Made by a program: the position numbers and the translations under genes. From contig CBFIIW010000011.1 of NCBI GenBank assembly GCA_965662775.1, forward strand, positions 43,303 to 107,302: a stretch of DNA of 64,000 bases, read 5' to 3'. Numbering within the stretch: position 1 is the first letter of the stretch; every line of letters begins with the position of its first letter. The notes under the pieces were generated by a model. The model saw only the letters and a list, made by a program, of their open reading frames with translations. It was not told the DNA's origin and did no database searches. The stretch is from UBA7985 sp002690455. Its GTDB lineage: Bacteria > Pseudomonadota > Alphaproteobacteria > UBA7985. This document shows positions 27,014 to 35,226 of the stretch, one piece after another.

Positions 27014-27304
27014 ATGCCCAGGATGATTGTACTCAAATGGCTATTTTCGACCATCGGGGTAGGGATGACCCGCTTGGGTCAACGTGCGCTGGTGATCGCT
27101 CCCGTTATGGCGGCCGGAGCAGCATACCTTTTGCTCCGTGACCAAATGGGGAAGGCCGTCCTCAGCCGCAGTTTGGCCGCTGAAGCAGCCCTGCGTCATA
27201 GCCGAATTTTATTGGAATTGAAGGAGGCTCAGGATGAAGCCCGCGCGTCTGCTGCTCGTAGTGAGCCTGATCTGCTTGAACGCCTGCGCAACAGCGCGTT
27301 TTGA
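27014..27304 (+). CDS. Small membrane-anchored coiled-coil protein, possible Rz-like i-spanin
   Basis: The product has an N-terminal membrane segment (ALVIAPVMAAGAAYLLL) followed by a polar helical region rich in Ala, Glu, Leu and Arg, likely coiled coil. This layout and the overlap with a following out-of-frame lipoprotein gene match Rz/Rz1 spanin pairs of phages. Start is uncertain: ATGs at 27014, 27023 and 27065 are all possible, the last just after GGGGTAGGG. The S24 remnant immediately upstream supports a prophage origin. Confidence 0.5.
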   Translation: MPRMIVLKWLFSTIGVGMTRLGQRALVIAPVMAAGAAYLLLRDQMGKAVLSRSLAAEAALRHSRILLELKEAQDEARASAARSEPDLLERLRNSAF

Positions 27305-27512
27305 CGGCTCCCTATCGGCGCTTGAGGCTGGCAGCCTGAGCGCCTGTCCGGCTGTGGCGGAGTATAGTTCGAGGTTTCAGGGGGAACTTGCTGCGGAGTT
27401 AGAGGCTATGGCCACCGGTAACCCGGCGATCTGGCGAGCTTTGTTAGACTATGGGGAACTCCGCGCGGCGGTACGGGCGTGCCGAGGCCCTAAATCAGTG
27501 CGTCCAGCGTAG
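27234..27512 (+). CDS. Small lipoprotein, possible Rz1-like o-spanin
   Basis: The 92-residue product opens with a lipoprotein signal (MKPARLLLVVSLICLNACAT, lipidation Cys at 18) and continues with CPAVAEYSSRFQGELAAELE and a YGELRAAVRACR end, a pattern I associate with small phage proteins of alphaproteobacteria. AAGGAGG lies 6 bases before the ATG, a strong ribosome site inside the upstream gene. It overlaps that gene by 71 bases in another frame, and its 3' end overlaps the complex I subunit gene by 18 bases. Confidence 0.6.
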   Translation: MKPARLLLVVSLICLNACATARFDGSLSALEAGSLSACPAVAEYSSRFQGELAAELEAMATGNPAIWRALLDYGELRAAVRACRGPKSVRPA

Positions 27513-27800
27513 CAGACGGCCATTGGCAAAGTTATCTGCGTAAGCTTTGGGCTGAATCTTGCGGGTCTTGGTTTCTTCGATCTGGTACACCAGCCCCTTA
27601 GCCTGTGCATACTCAACAGCTTCTTCCTTCGAACCAAACCACAGCTTGAGCTGCTGTCGAGTATCGTCAGAGGAGGTCCAGCCCATCAACGGTTCCACCG
27701 TCCGGCGCGAGGTCGGATCAAATTCCATCAGCCACTTTTTTGCGTTGCTGCGGCCGGACTGCATGGCGGATTTTGGCGGCTGGGAGATGGTGACTTGCAT
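27495..27800 (-). CDS. NADH dehydrogenase complex I accessory subunit, NDUFS4 type
   Basis: This is the alphaproteobacterial homologue of the mitochondrial 18-kDa (AQDQ) subunit of complex I. The 101-residue protein has KSAMQSGRSNAKKWLMEFDP, EPLMGWTSSDDTRQQLKLWF and the C-terminal KIQPKAYADNFANGRLLRWTH region, covering the entire ETC_C1_NDUFS4 domain. The ATG at 27800 is chosen because similarity begins there; an in-frame extension would run across the tRNA gene. No other complex I genes are nearby, which is usual for this subunit. Confidence 0.88.
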   Translation of the reverse strand: MQVTISQPPKSAMQSGRSNAKKWLMEFDPTSRRTVEPLMGWTSSDDTRQQLKLWFGSKEEAVEYAQAKGLVYQIEETKTRKIQPKAYADNFANGRLLRWTH

Positions 27801-27871
27801 GACGTGTCTCGGTTCTTGGCGACCCGGGGGCTTCGGCGGTCGAACAAACTGCGCCGAAATTTTTGTGAAGA

Positions 27872-27948
27872 TGGTCGGGGCAGCAAGATTCGAACTTGCG
27901 ACCCCCTGTACCCAAAACAGGTGCGCTACCAGGCTGCGCCATGCCCCG
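27872..27948 (-). tRNA. tRNA-Pro (anticodon TGG)
   Basis: The 77-base cloverleaf includes an encoded CCA. The acceptor stem is CGGGGCA/TGCCCCG, the D arm GCGC/GCGC, the anticodon stem CCTGT/ACAGG with loop TTTGGGT giving TGG, and the T arm GCAAG/CTTGC with TTCGAAT. Confidence 0.96.
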
Positions 27949-28102
27949 ACCGCTCTCAAACACAACGGCCTGAAAGTTCCGCAATAATATTGATCGTGGG
28001 GATCGCGTGCAAGGGGCTTAGAACGGTCATTTTCTAGACCCTGCTCCGCTTCCACTGAGACGCCCAAACGCGTTCCTTTGCCAGAGTTGAAACCCGAGGG
28101 CC

Positions 28103-29020
28103 TCAGCCCACCGACCTCTCTCTCAGATCACTGTACCAAGATGCGATGGCTTCTGCGCACCACTCCGCCTGATCCACGGGCAGCGCATGCCCAGTACCAC
28201 CGTGACTGCGCACACTCAGACGTGGGGCCAGCCGCGCAAGCCAGCGCAGGCGGCTGTCGGTAACTGTACTGCCCTTGCTACCTCCGCGGAGCACCAGAAT
28301 TGGCATCGGCAAATGCTTGGCCGGCCAAAGCCCCGCAGGCAGCGTTTCGAAGTTCATGGCCTCGATCTCTTGGTGTAGCTTCAATTCCAGCCCTGGCTGA
28401 CCATCGCGACGCGGGCGCAGCACCGACCGGCTGTAGTCGCGAACCGCTCGCTCGGGCCAGGTCTTCAAGCCCTTGCGGCCGAGAAAATATTGAACCGCTT
28501 GCTCTTCGCTGTCGAAATAAGACCGACGTTCCCGCGCCTGTGGAATCAGTCGGTTACCGCGGGCCTCGATATTCAGAACGCGGGCTACTGACAGACCGAG
28601 CATAAAAACTGTCGGAAAGAAAACCGGCTCTAGCAGCACGAGACCGCGCACTTCCTCTGGACGTTTCATCGCAGTGAACAGTGAGCACAACGCACCCATT
28701 GAATGCCCCATCAGGATTGAAGGGCCATTGCGTTTCAGCGTGTACTCTACATTGCTTCGGTAAATCTGCCAGTTGCGCAGCTGGGCGAGGTTGGGGATGT
28801 CGTCGCTGCGCCCATGCCCTTGTAGGTCAATAGCGCGCAAGCTGAGCCTTGGCGCAAGCTCGCTGAGCAAGCTGTTATAGGTCAGGGCAGAAAAGCCATT
28901 GCCATGAAAGAACAGCGCCGCCGCATCTTCGCCATCACCCGTCTTATCGGCGTCATCGGACAGCCCATAACCATAGGTCTGGAGCGCACCCCAGCGCGCC
29001 TCGCTGAACTTTTGGTTCAT
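28103..29020 (-). CDS. Alpha/beta-fold hydrolase
   Basis: The 305-residue protein has the oxyanion region FFHGNGFSALTYNSLL, the DLQGHGRSD loop, the nucleophile elbow SILMGHSMGALCS (catalytic Ser) and the likely charge-relay His in GGTGHALPVDQ. Substrate unknown. The ATG overlaps the stop of the upstream flavin reductase by 4 bases (ATGA), so the two are translated from one message. Confidence 0.86.
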   Translation of the reverse strand: MNQKFSEARWGALQTYGYGLSDDADKTGDGEDAAALFFHGNGFSALTYNSLLSELAPRLSLRAIDLQGHGRSDDIPNLAQLRNWQIYRSNVEYTLKRNGPSILMGHSMGALCSLFTAMKRPEEVRGLVLLEPVFFPTVFMLGLSVARVLNIEARGNRLIPQARERRSYFDSEEQAVQYFLGRKGLKTWPERAVRDYSRSVLRPRRDGQPGLELKLHQEIEAMNFETLPAGLWPAKHLPMPILVLRGGSKGSTVTDSRLRWLARLAPRLSVRSHGGTGHALPVDQAEWCAEAIASWYSDLRERSVG

Positions 29021-29583
29021 CGGCTGAGTTCAAAGACGCGTGCCGCGACCGCTTCGACTTCACCGGCCATAAATTCATTTGTGACTTTGCCGTCCGCGGT
29101 GTTCTCCCGCGCGCCGGAGAAGGCAAATTCCTTACCGGAGATGTGCATGCCAAGATGGCTGAGAACCATGCGAAGGCACTGCAGACCTTTGATCCCACCC
29201 AAGCGACCTGTCGACGCCGACAGTAGGCCGACTGGCTTATGGCGAAATGGCGTGCCTGGCACTTCATCAGAAGAGCGAGACACCCAGTCGATGAAGTTTT
29301 TCAGGATCCCCGTTGGGCCGCCATTATATTCAGGCGATGCCATGATGTAGCCGTCTGCCTCGACACACAGGCGCCGGATGTCATTGAGTGCGCTTGGGCG
29401 ACCATCTCGGGTCTCCAGATCCTCACAGAAATTGGGAAAGGTATCGCCCTTCATCTCAATTTTTGTGACCCGCGCGCCGAGTGCCTCGGCATGGGCAAGG
29501 GCATGATCCAAAACCACGTGGTTAAACGACCCGTGGCGGGCCGAACCACAAACACCGACAATTAATGGAGAAAACTTAGTCAT
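29017..29583 (-). CDS. NADPH-dependent FMN reductase family protein
   Basis: This flavodoxin-fold reductase is about 188 residues. Family motifs are VGVCGSARHGSFNHVV, which binds the FMN phosphate, IMASPEYNGGPTGILKNFID and LLSASTGRLGGIKGLQ. The electron acceptor may be free flavin, a quinone or an azo/chromate compound. The ATG at 29583 (MTKFSPLIVG) is placed next to the conserved strand; an ATG at 29616 would add 11 residues. Neither has a clear ribosome site. Coupled to the hydrolase gene. Confidence 0.84.
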   Translation of the reverse strand: MTKFSPLIVGVCGSARHGSFNHVVLDHALAHAEALGARVTKIEMKGDTFPNFCEDLETRDGRPSALNDIRRLCVEADGYIMASPEYNGGPTGILKNFIDWVSRSSDEVPGTPFRHKPVGLLSASTGRLGGIKGLQCLRMVLSHLGMHISGKEFAFSGARENTADGKVTNEFMAGEVEAVAARVFELSR

Positions 29584-29758
29584 CAAAACGCGCCCAGAAT
29601 TACGGTCTACTTGCATGACGTAGTACGCTCGGCGGGGTCTGCAAACCGCAATTTACAGACCCAAGACGACTTCAGACCGCATAGAGCGCTTTGCGCCTCG
29701 CATGCAAAGCATGATATACCCTCTGTAATTGTACATTATCGGAATAATTCGTGTGGTG

Positions 29759-31420
29759 ATGCGGGGTTCTTTTGCAGGCGTTGGCATCCGCATCGGTCGT
29801 AAGGCCGTCTCGGGACTACATCGTGTCGGATTGCAGACCACGGTCGCGCCGGTGATCCGAACTGGTGATGCAAAGGCACTCGTCGCCGGTGCTTTGGTCG
29901 CAGCTTGCAGCCTTGCCAGCGCCGCCAGCGCGCAAGGTTGGAGCGATGGGCAGGTTCTCACCACACAACCGCTGCTGTCCTCTCACGGATACGGCCCCGT
30001 CAGTCAGCCCCAGGCTACCACGTCAACGCGATACAGCGGGTCGCATGAGACACCGCAGCGTCGTTCGCAGCCTGCACGCCCTACGTCCTCGTCCGTGCGC
30101 CAGGGCGAGGCGCTGTCCAGAGATCTCGGGCTTGAACAGCAACAGCCACAGCATGAGTCGCAGTCGAGCCCAGAGGCTCCTGAAATCCGAGCGCTCTCTA
30201 ACTATGCCGCTGGATTTTTGACCGACCCTGATCCAATGGTCGCTCGGGCTGCGCGGCTTTATCAGCAAGCAAACTACCGTCCACTCTGGCATTATGACAC
30301 GGGTTGGACGGACCTCGGGCATGGCGCCTATAGCCTGCTCGCTAGGTCGGTCGAAGACGGCCTGCCCAGAGAAACTTATCTCAATCGGATGGAACAGGGT
30401 CTGCGGCAGGGAGCAGGAGCAGCAGAGGTTGCCGTTGTTTTTGCACTGACGCTTGGCCTCCTCAGATTTGCCATACATTTGCGGGATGGCTTGCGGGCTG
30501 ATGCAGTACCTGCAAACTTTGATGATGGTTTTAAATTGGGCTATCGTTCTCGGAACGTAAGCGCTTGGCTCGATAGCTTCCGTCCCCGGACGCCCCTTTA
30601 TCGGGCGTTGCGAACCGAACTTGCTGCCAACCGTCTGACGCCGTTTCAGACTTCTAAGGCTGCACTTGCCATGCACCGGGAGCGTGCACCGTTGCTTATC
30701 CACCCTGAGCACCACGTGGTGGTCGACCTTGGCCTGCAGCGGCTTCGTGTCTACGAGGCGAGACGGCTTAGCTTTGAACTGCCGGTCGTCGTTGGCACCC
30801 CGGATCGGAAAACGCCGATTATGATCGACCACATCATTGATTTGAAGTTCAGCCCTGAATGGACCCTGCCGCCAGTGGTCGTCCGCCAAGACCTACTGCC
30901 TATCCTGGCACGTGATCCCGAGCAGATCCATGGTATGGGTATTGAGATCGTCGATCTTGCCGGCCAGGCCATACCGGCAACCGCCGTGAACTGGTCGTCC
31001 TATGGCCAACGTTCCGAGATTCCCTTCCGCTTCCGCATGTCGCCCTCCCACCCCAACAATCAGCTGGGCGGCGTGCGCTTCTCTCTGACCAATGACCAAG
31101 CTATCTTTCTTCATGACAGCCCGGACAGCGCCCGCTATGGGGACGGTATTCGCAGCCTCTCCTCGGGCTGTGTCCGCGTTGGCCATGCCCACTTGCTAGC
31201 CCTTTGGATCATGGCACAGCAAAAGGCTTGGACGCCTGAAGACGTGAGTCGCGCCATGTCCAGTGGCAAGACAACAGTCGAGCGCCTGCCAAGGCCAATT
31301 CCGGTTAATATGATTTACTCGACCGTCGGGCTGACGGAACACGGAAGGCTCTTTTTCAAGCCGGATATTTATGGTGAAGACGCTCAGTTGGCGCGTTTCC
31401 TCGGACTGAATTTACTCTAG
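29759..31420 (+). CDS. Exported L,D-transpeptidase (YkuD family)
   Basis: It would form 3-3 peptidoglycan crosslinks or attach proteins to peptidoglycan in the periplasm. The catalytic domain at about residues 335-480 ends in FLHDSPDSARYGDGIRS followed by LSSGCVRVGHAH, giving the His...Ser-x-Gly-Cys-x-Arg signature with Cys near 471. The N-terminal half has a hydrophobic stretch ending ASAASAQGW, a Gln/Ser/Pro-rich linker, and an all-helical scaffold region with VARAARLYQQANYRPLWHY, as in YcbB-type enzymes. The start is unclear: GTG 29753, GTG 29756 or ATG 29759; all give an unusually long n-region before the signal core. Convergent with the lipoprotein gene. Confidence 0.85.
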   Translation: MRGSFAGVGIRIGRKAVSGLHRVGLQTTVAPVIRTGDAKALVAGALVAACSLASAASAQGWSDGQVLTTQPLLSSHGYGPVSQPQATTSTRYSGSHETPQRRSQPARPTSSSVRQGEALSRDLGLEQQQPQHESQSSPEAPEIRALSNYAAGFLTDPDPMVARAARLYQQANYRPLWHYDTGWTDLGHGAYSLLARSVEDGLPRETYLNRMEQGLRQGAGAAEVAVVFALTLGLLRFAIHLRDGLRADAVPANFDDGFKLGYRSRNVSAWLDSFRPRTPLYRALRTELAANRLTPFQTSKAALAMHRERAPLLIHPEHHVVVDLGLQRLRVYEARRLSFELPVVVGTPDRKTPIMIDHIIDLKFSPEWTLPPVVVRQDLLPILARDPEQIHGMGIEIVDLAGQAIPATAVNWSSYGQRSEIPFRFRMSPSHPNNQLGGVRFSLTNDQAIFLHDSPDSARYGDGIRSLSSGCVRVGHAHLLALWIMAQQKAWTPEDVSRAMSSGKTTVERLPRPIPVNMIYSTVGLTEHGRLFFKPDIYGEDAQLARFLGLNLL

Positions 31421-31484
31421 CGAACCCTCTCAAAGCATCACTGCTTTTGTGGTCGGACCCCAAACGCCAGACTGCTGTCGCGGT

Positions 31485-32444
31485 TTAGCTGCATGACGAT
31501 TGATAGAGGGCCAATTCGTTCCGAGTTGTGGGCAGGATATCGCAATCGTAAGGGGCTACAACGGCTGTCGCAGCCACAGGAGCCGTCGCCGGGCGTTGCA
31601 CTTCCGTTAGGTTGGCGGGTTGAAAACTGCCCGTCAGAAGCGGCTGTTGCGCCGCAGTGTTGCCGCTCTGCGATATTGGCTGCACAACGGCTGGCTGCGG
31701 GCTTTGAACGACGGGTCGCCAAGCCGTAAGGCTGGTTGTCGGCCGTGACTTGGGGACGGGCATAGGGGGGACGGCTGTTTGCGCGCTGCCCACACTGGTT
31801 GTCGCGACGGGTTGCTGCCTCGCAGGAACGATGGTCGGAGCTGCAGTCGATACGCCAATCATGGGGCCGGGGCTTGGTTGTGCCGCGACTTGGGTGTTCA
31901 CTGGCACCTTGATCGGTGCCGCGACCGCCGCGAGGCAGTGCGCACGGAAGAAAGTCAACTCAGCCTTATTGCTCAGCTCCATCGTACAATCGAAGGAGCG
32001 GGATACGAACACCGGGCGAGACGGCGCATCGATCGGGGTTGGCTCAGACTGAAGGCGAGTCGTCTGCCGAACGGCATAGGCGCAGTATGCCTGATAGGCC
32101 TCGTACTGTGCCTGTGTGGTTGGCGCGACGGCACAATTGTAGCTTGGCTGCTGTTTTCCGGTAATTGGCACCATTTGGGGGCGGGTTACGACCGGCACAG
32201 GTGCTTGAGACGGCGGAATAGATGGTTGATTGGAGCGTGAGTAGGTCGGACCTGCCGCAGCCTGCTGATTGGCGAACAGGTTCTGTACCTCCGCGGTTGC
32301 GGGATCTTCAACCCGGGTTGCAGGTGCGAAAACGTTCTCTGCGATAACAGGCTGATATCGCGACTGACCGCATGCACTCAGCAGGCCAAGCGCTACAAGC
32401 GCCACACTGAAACTCAGTGCCTTTGTGAATACTGTCCTGTGCAT
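31485..32444 (-). CDS. Lipoprotein with three C-x16-C motifs, function unknown
   Basis: The 319-residue product has a lipoprotein signal with lipobox LLSAC (Cys25). The rest is low-complexity Pro/Ala/Gln/Thr sequence in which one 21-residue motif occurs three times: SYNC...QAYC (Cys104-Cys121), SFDC...RAHC (Cys153-Cys170) and PYDC...QSSC (Cys301-Cys318). The spacing is identical in all three, suggesting three small disulfide-closed helical hairpins. I do not recognise a family. The ATG at 32444 is preceded by GGTGAG and heads the signal sequence. It lies 64 bases from the convergent L,D-transpeptidase, so a cell-envelope role is likely. Confidence 0.75.
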   Translation of the reverse strand: MHRTVFTKALSFSVALVALGLLSACGQSRYQPVIAENVFAPATRVEDPATAEVQNLFANQQAAAGPTYSRSNQPSIPPSQAPVPVVTRPQMVPITGKQQPSYNCAVAPTTQAQYEAYQAYCAYAVRQTTRLQSEPTPIDAPSRPVFVSRSFDCTMELSNKAELTFFRAHCLAAVAAPIKVPVNTQVAAQPSPGPMIGVSTAAPTIVPARQQPVATTSVGSAQTAVPPMPVPKSRPTTSLTAWRPVVQSPQPAVVQPISQSGNTAAQQPLLTGSFQPANLTEVQRPATAPVAATAVVAPYDCDILPTTRNELALYQSSCS

Positions 32445-32813
32445 CAACTCACCGCTTTTTTCTCTTGCATGGCGCCATCCTCCGGCGCTTATCAAGAACC
32501 CACGCACACCCGACCAAAAGGCGCATAATGCGAAAAACAAAATATTTATTAACCTAATAGGAGTCGGAAAACAAACGTTTAATTCCGAATCGTTGCTGGC
32601 AGGCTCAAGCCCGTGACCGCGCGTGAGCGGCTGGTTCGGCCAAAGGGCCTAACAGGTTAGGCTGGACGAGAGCGGTGCCAAGATGCGCTATGATCGACTT
32701 GCCCCAAGTGGTCCGCCAGGACGGTGTTGAGTGATGACCGCCGAGCAGGGATTTACAAGTGCAGACAAGGGGGAGGGGGATCGCCCCGCTTCGGGGAGAA
32801 CTCTTCTCGCCAA
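32445..32813. other. 369-base intergenic region with AT-rich promoter area and an inverted repeat
   Basis: No gene is recognised. AT-rich sequence at about 32535-32560 (AAACAAAATATTTATTAACC) could hold the lipoprotein promoter. GCCTAAC/GTTAGGC with a 2-base spacer at 32647-32662 is operator-like. A short CCCCG/CGGGG stem at 32784-32796 follows the hspQ stop. Confidence 0.4.
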
Positions 32814-33143
32814 TTAATGGGCGAGCACGTCACGCAGTTGGTAGAATCCGGGTTGCGGCTCGTTGAAGTACTCGAGGATGCCCGGGTGGTCGATTGGCTT
32901 ATCACTCTCGTCTATGACAAGGTTCTGCTCGGACACGTAGGCCTCATAGCTGCCGGACTCGTTCTGCGCCAACAGGTGATAAAAGGGCTGATCCTTGGCT
33001 GGGCGGATCTCCGCTGGGATCGATTCGTACCAGTCTTCTGTATTGGCATACTGCGGATCAACGTCGTAAATAACTCCCCGGAAACCGAAGAGCCGGTGGA
33101 AGACAACCTGTCCGATATTAAACTTGGCACGGAATTCACTCAT
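32814..33143 (-). CDS. hspQ: Heat shock protein HspQ
   Basis: HspQ is a small protein (109 residues here) that binds hemimethylated DNA in E. coli and acts as a Lon-protease specificity factor. It has AKFNIGQVVFHRLFGFRGVI, DVDPQYANTEDWYESIP, QPFYHLLAQNE and the YVSEQNLV block, covering the whole YccV-like domain. The ATG at 33143 starts at MSEFRAKFNIG, the family N terminus. No sigma-32-type promoter could be identified with confidence in the 66 bases between pckA and hspQ. Confidence 0.9.
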   Translation of the reverse strand: MSEFRAKFNIGQVVFHRLFGFRGVIYDVDPQYANTEDWYESIPAEIRPAKDQPFYHLLAQNESGSYEAYVSEQNLVIDESDKPIDHPGILEYFNEPQPGFYQLRDVLAH

Positions 33144-33209
33144 ACCCTGACCTAAGCATGAGTTGGGCCAAACACAACAGGAATAAGCTGCTCGCCTCAC
33201 TGAGTCCTC

Positions 33210-34820
33210 TCAGACTCGAGGGCGAATCCCAGATTCCACGACGGACTGTGGTACGGTATCCACAAACCGCTCAAAGTTGCGTGCAAAGCGCTGTGCAAGA
33301 TCGTCCGCTGTATCCTCATATTCGGAAAGTTTTTGCCAAGTCGTGGATGGATTCAGCAGATCCGAAGGCACAGCGGGACAGGCCTCTGGTACCATCAGTC
33401 CAAAGTATGGATCCTGCCGGAATTCGATATCTTTAAAGGCGCCACTAAGAATTGCGCTGATCATCGCACGCGTCGCGGCCAGTGGGATCCTGTGGCCAGT
33501 GCCAAACTTCCCGCCTGTCCAGCCTGTATTGACCAGCCAACACTCCGCGCCGGTGGCTTCTACCTTCTGACGCAGCAGGTCGGCGTATTCACTTGGGTGG
33601 CGCGGCATGAAGGGTGCCCCGAAACAGGTCGAGAACGTTGCCTGTGGTTCACTACCCATGCCGCGTTCGGTTCCAGCTACCTTGGCTGTATAGCCGGAAA
33701 GGAAATGATACATCGCCTGATCCGTGGTCAGACGTGCCAGTGGCGGCATTACACCATAGGCATCCGCCGTCAGCATGATTACCGCGCGAGGGTCTCGCCC
33801 CCGACCGGTTTTGACATGCCCGGGAATAAAATCGATAGGGTAGGACGAGCGCGTGTTCTCAGTCAGGCTGACGTCTGTGAAGTCCGGCTCAGCCGTGACG
33901 GGGTCCAGCACCACGTTTTCAAGCAATGCACCAAAACGGTTGCTGGCCGCATGGATCTGCGGCTCTGCGCGCGCAGTAAGGTTAATGGCCTTGGCGTAAC
34001 AACCGCCTTCGAAGTTAAAGATGCCGTCTGGCCCCCAACCGTGTTCATCATCGCCGATCAACGCCCGCTCTGGGTCTGCTGATAGTGTCGTCTTGCCCGT
34101 ACCAGAGAGCCCGAAGAACAGCGCGACATCTCCCGCGGGACCGACATTGGCCGAACAGTGCATGGGCAGGTCGCCACTATCCGGAAGCAGGAAGTTCAAC
34201 ACGCCAAAAATCGACTTCTTTATTTCCCCTGCGTACTGCGTGCCGCCAATCAGAACTGTGCGCGTGCTGAAGTTAACCACAATAAAAGTTCCCGAAGCGG
34301 TGCCGTGTTGCGTCGGGTCCGCCACAACATGGGGTAGATCGATCACCGTCCAGTCAGGCTCGAAGTTCTCTCGCGTTTCAGGAGAAGGGCGCAGAAACAT
34401 GTTCTGTGCGAACAAATTGTGCCACGCGTATGCAGTGACAACACGTACGCCGATCTGCAGGCCCGCATCAGCGCCGGCGATAAGATCCTGCACAAAAAGA
34501 CGTTTATCGGTGGCGCCAGCCTGCATCAGGGCCACGAGACGTTCGTAATGCTCCGGCGAGATCGCCTGATTGATAACCCCCCAGTCCACCTTGTTTTCAG
34601 TCACGCCGTCTCGGACTGTGAATTTGTCCTTGGGTGAGCGGCCAGTAAACTCTCCGGTGCCTGTCACCAGAGCGCCCTGCGCACTTAATTTGCCTTCATT
34701 CAGGCGAAGGGACCAGGCAATAAGATTGGCGCGATTCAGGTTCCAATGAACCTCGCTCGCTAATGTAGCCATGGAAAGTGTCGGTGCTGATTTTGGGATT
34801 GGGGTACCCGCGTGGGTCAT
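33210..34820 (-). CDS. pckA: Phosphoenolpyruvate carboxykinase (ATP)
   Basis: It converts oxaloacetate and ATP to phosphoenolpyruvate, the gateway to gluconeogenesis. The 536-residue product has TGEFTGRSPKDKF, the P-loop FFGLSGTGKTTLSADPERAL, the metal site LIGDDEHGWG and YPIDFIPGHVKTGRGRDP, all as in ATP-type PckA. The ATG at 34820 has GGAG upstream; an in-frame TTG lies two codons before it. The 0.7-kb upstream region carries a terminator-like hairpin and two 16-base palindromes, so control by attenuation and a repressor is plausible. Confidence 0.95.
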   Translation of the reverse strand: MTHAGTPIPKSAPTLSMATLASEVHWNLNRANLIAWSLRLNEGKLSAQGALVTGTGEFTGRSPKDKFTVRDGVTENKVDWGVINQAISPEHYERLVALMQAGATDKRLFVQDLIAGADAGLQIGVRVVTAYAWHNLFAQNMFLRPSPETRENFEPDWTVIDLPHVVADPTQHGTASGTFIVVNFSTRTVLIGGTQYAGEIKKSIFGVLNFLLPDSGDLPMHCSANVGPAGDVALFFGLSGTGKTTLSADPERALIGDDEHGWGPDGIFNFEGGCYAKAINLTARAEPQIHAASNRFGALLENVVLDPVTAEPDFTDVSLTENTRSSYPIDFIPGHVKTGRGRDPRAVIMLTADAYGVMPPLARLTTDQAMYHFLSGYTAKVAGTERGMGSEPQATFSTCFGAPFMPRHPSEYADLLRQKVEATGAECWLVNTGWTGGKFGTGHRIPLAATRAMISAILSGAFKDIEFRQDPYFGLMVPEACPAVPSDLLNPSTTWQKLSEYEDTADDLAQRFARNFERFVDTVPQSVVESGIRPRV

Positions 34821-34903
34821 GCTCAAGTCTCCAGAGACAGTCGGCCCGTTCCAAGGGCTGACTGTGCCGACACGGCGCTGTGGAACACGCGGGCGGCGGG
34901 GTT

Positions 34904-34935
34904 AAAAAGGCCGCGCGGTTGGACCCGGCGCGGCC
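34904..34935 (-). terminator. Intrinsic terminator-like hairpin upstream of pckA
   Basis: On the minus strand a perfect 8-bp GC stem (GGCCGCGC 34935-34928 with GCGCGGCC 34916-34909) is followed directly by TTTTT (34908-34904). It lies about 84 bases before the pckA start, in the same orientation. It is either an attenuator in the pckA leader or the end of a short upstream transcript. Confidence 0.75.
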
Positions 34936-35028
34936 GCTTACCCTGAGCGCTATCGCGGGTTAGGCTCAACGCACCCGGCATACACGACTGTGGGAGGCTG
35001 GGTTGAAATCGTTGAAATTACCGCTCGA

Positions 35029-35044
35029 TGAAACGCGCGTTTCA
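35029..35044. promoter_or_regulatory. Perfect 16-bp palindrome upstream of pckA, LacI-type operator candidate
   Basis: TGAAACGCGCGTTTCA is perfectly symmetric with the central CG typical of LacI/GalR operators. It lies 209 bases upstream of pckA. In rhizobia a LacI-family regulator, PckR, controls pckA; whether this site serves a homologue is inference. Confidence 0.5.
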
Positions 35045-35226
35045 AAACTAGTGGTTCATGACCCGTCTGGCATTTCACCAAGGCATGACCCGGAGGCTCC
35101 AAGTTGTTGCGGCAGTGGTGAAGCGCAGGGTTCAGCGTGTGATCGACGGTTGGGGGACCGAAACGCAGCTGGGGTCTCATGGCTTCACGCGATTGTGTGG
35201 AACAAACAACGAATAAATTTATTATG

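Noticed and set aside
26833..27054. 73-codon minus-strand frame starting upstream of the S24 remnant
   Set aside because: It is in a different frame from the recognisable S24 peptidase sequence and has no similarity itself.
27801..28067. N-terminal extension of the complex I subunit gene
   Set aside because: It would read through the tRNA-Pro gene; family similarity starts only at the ATG at 27800.
34823..34981. 53-codon frame on the minus strand ending two bases before the pckA ATG, a possible leader peptide
   Set aside because: No ribosome site, ordinary composition, and it runs through the terminator stem without codon bias suggesting attenuation control.
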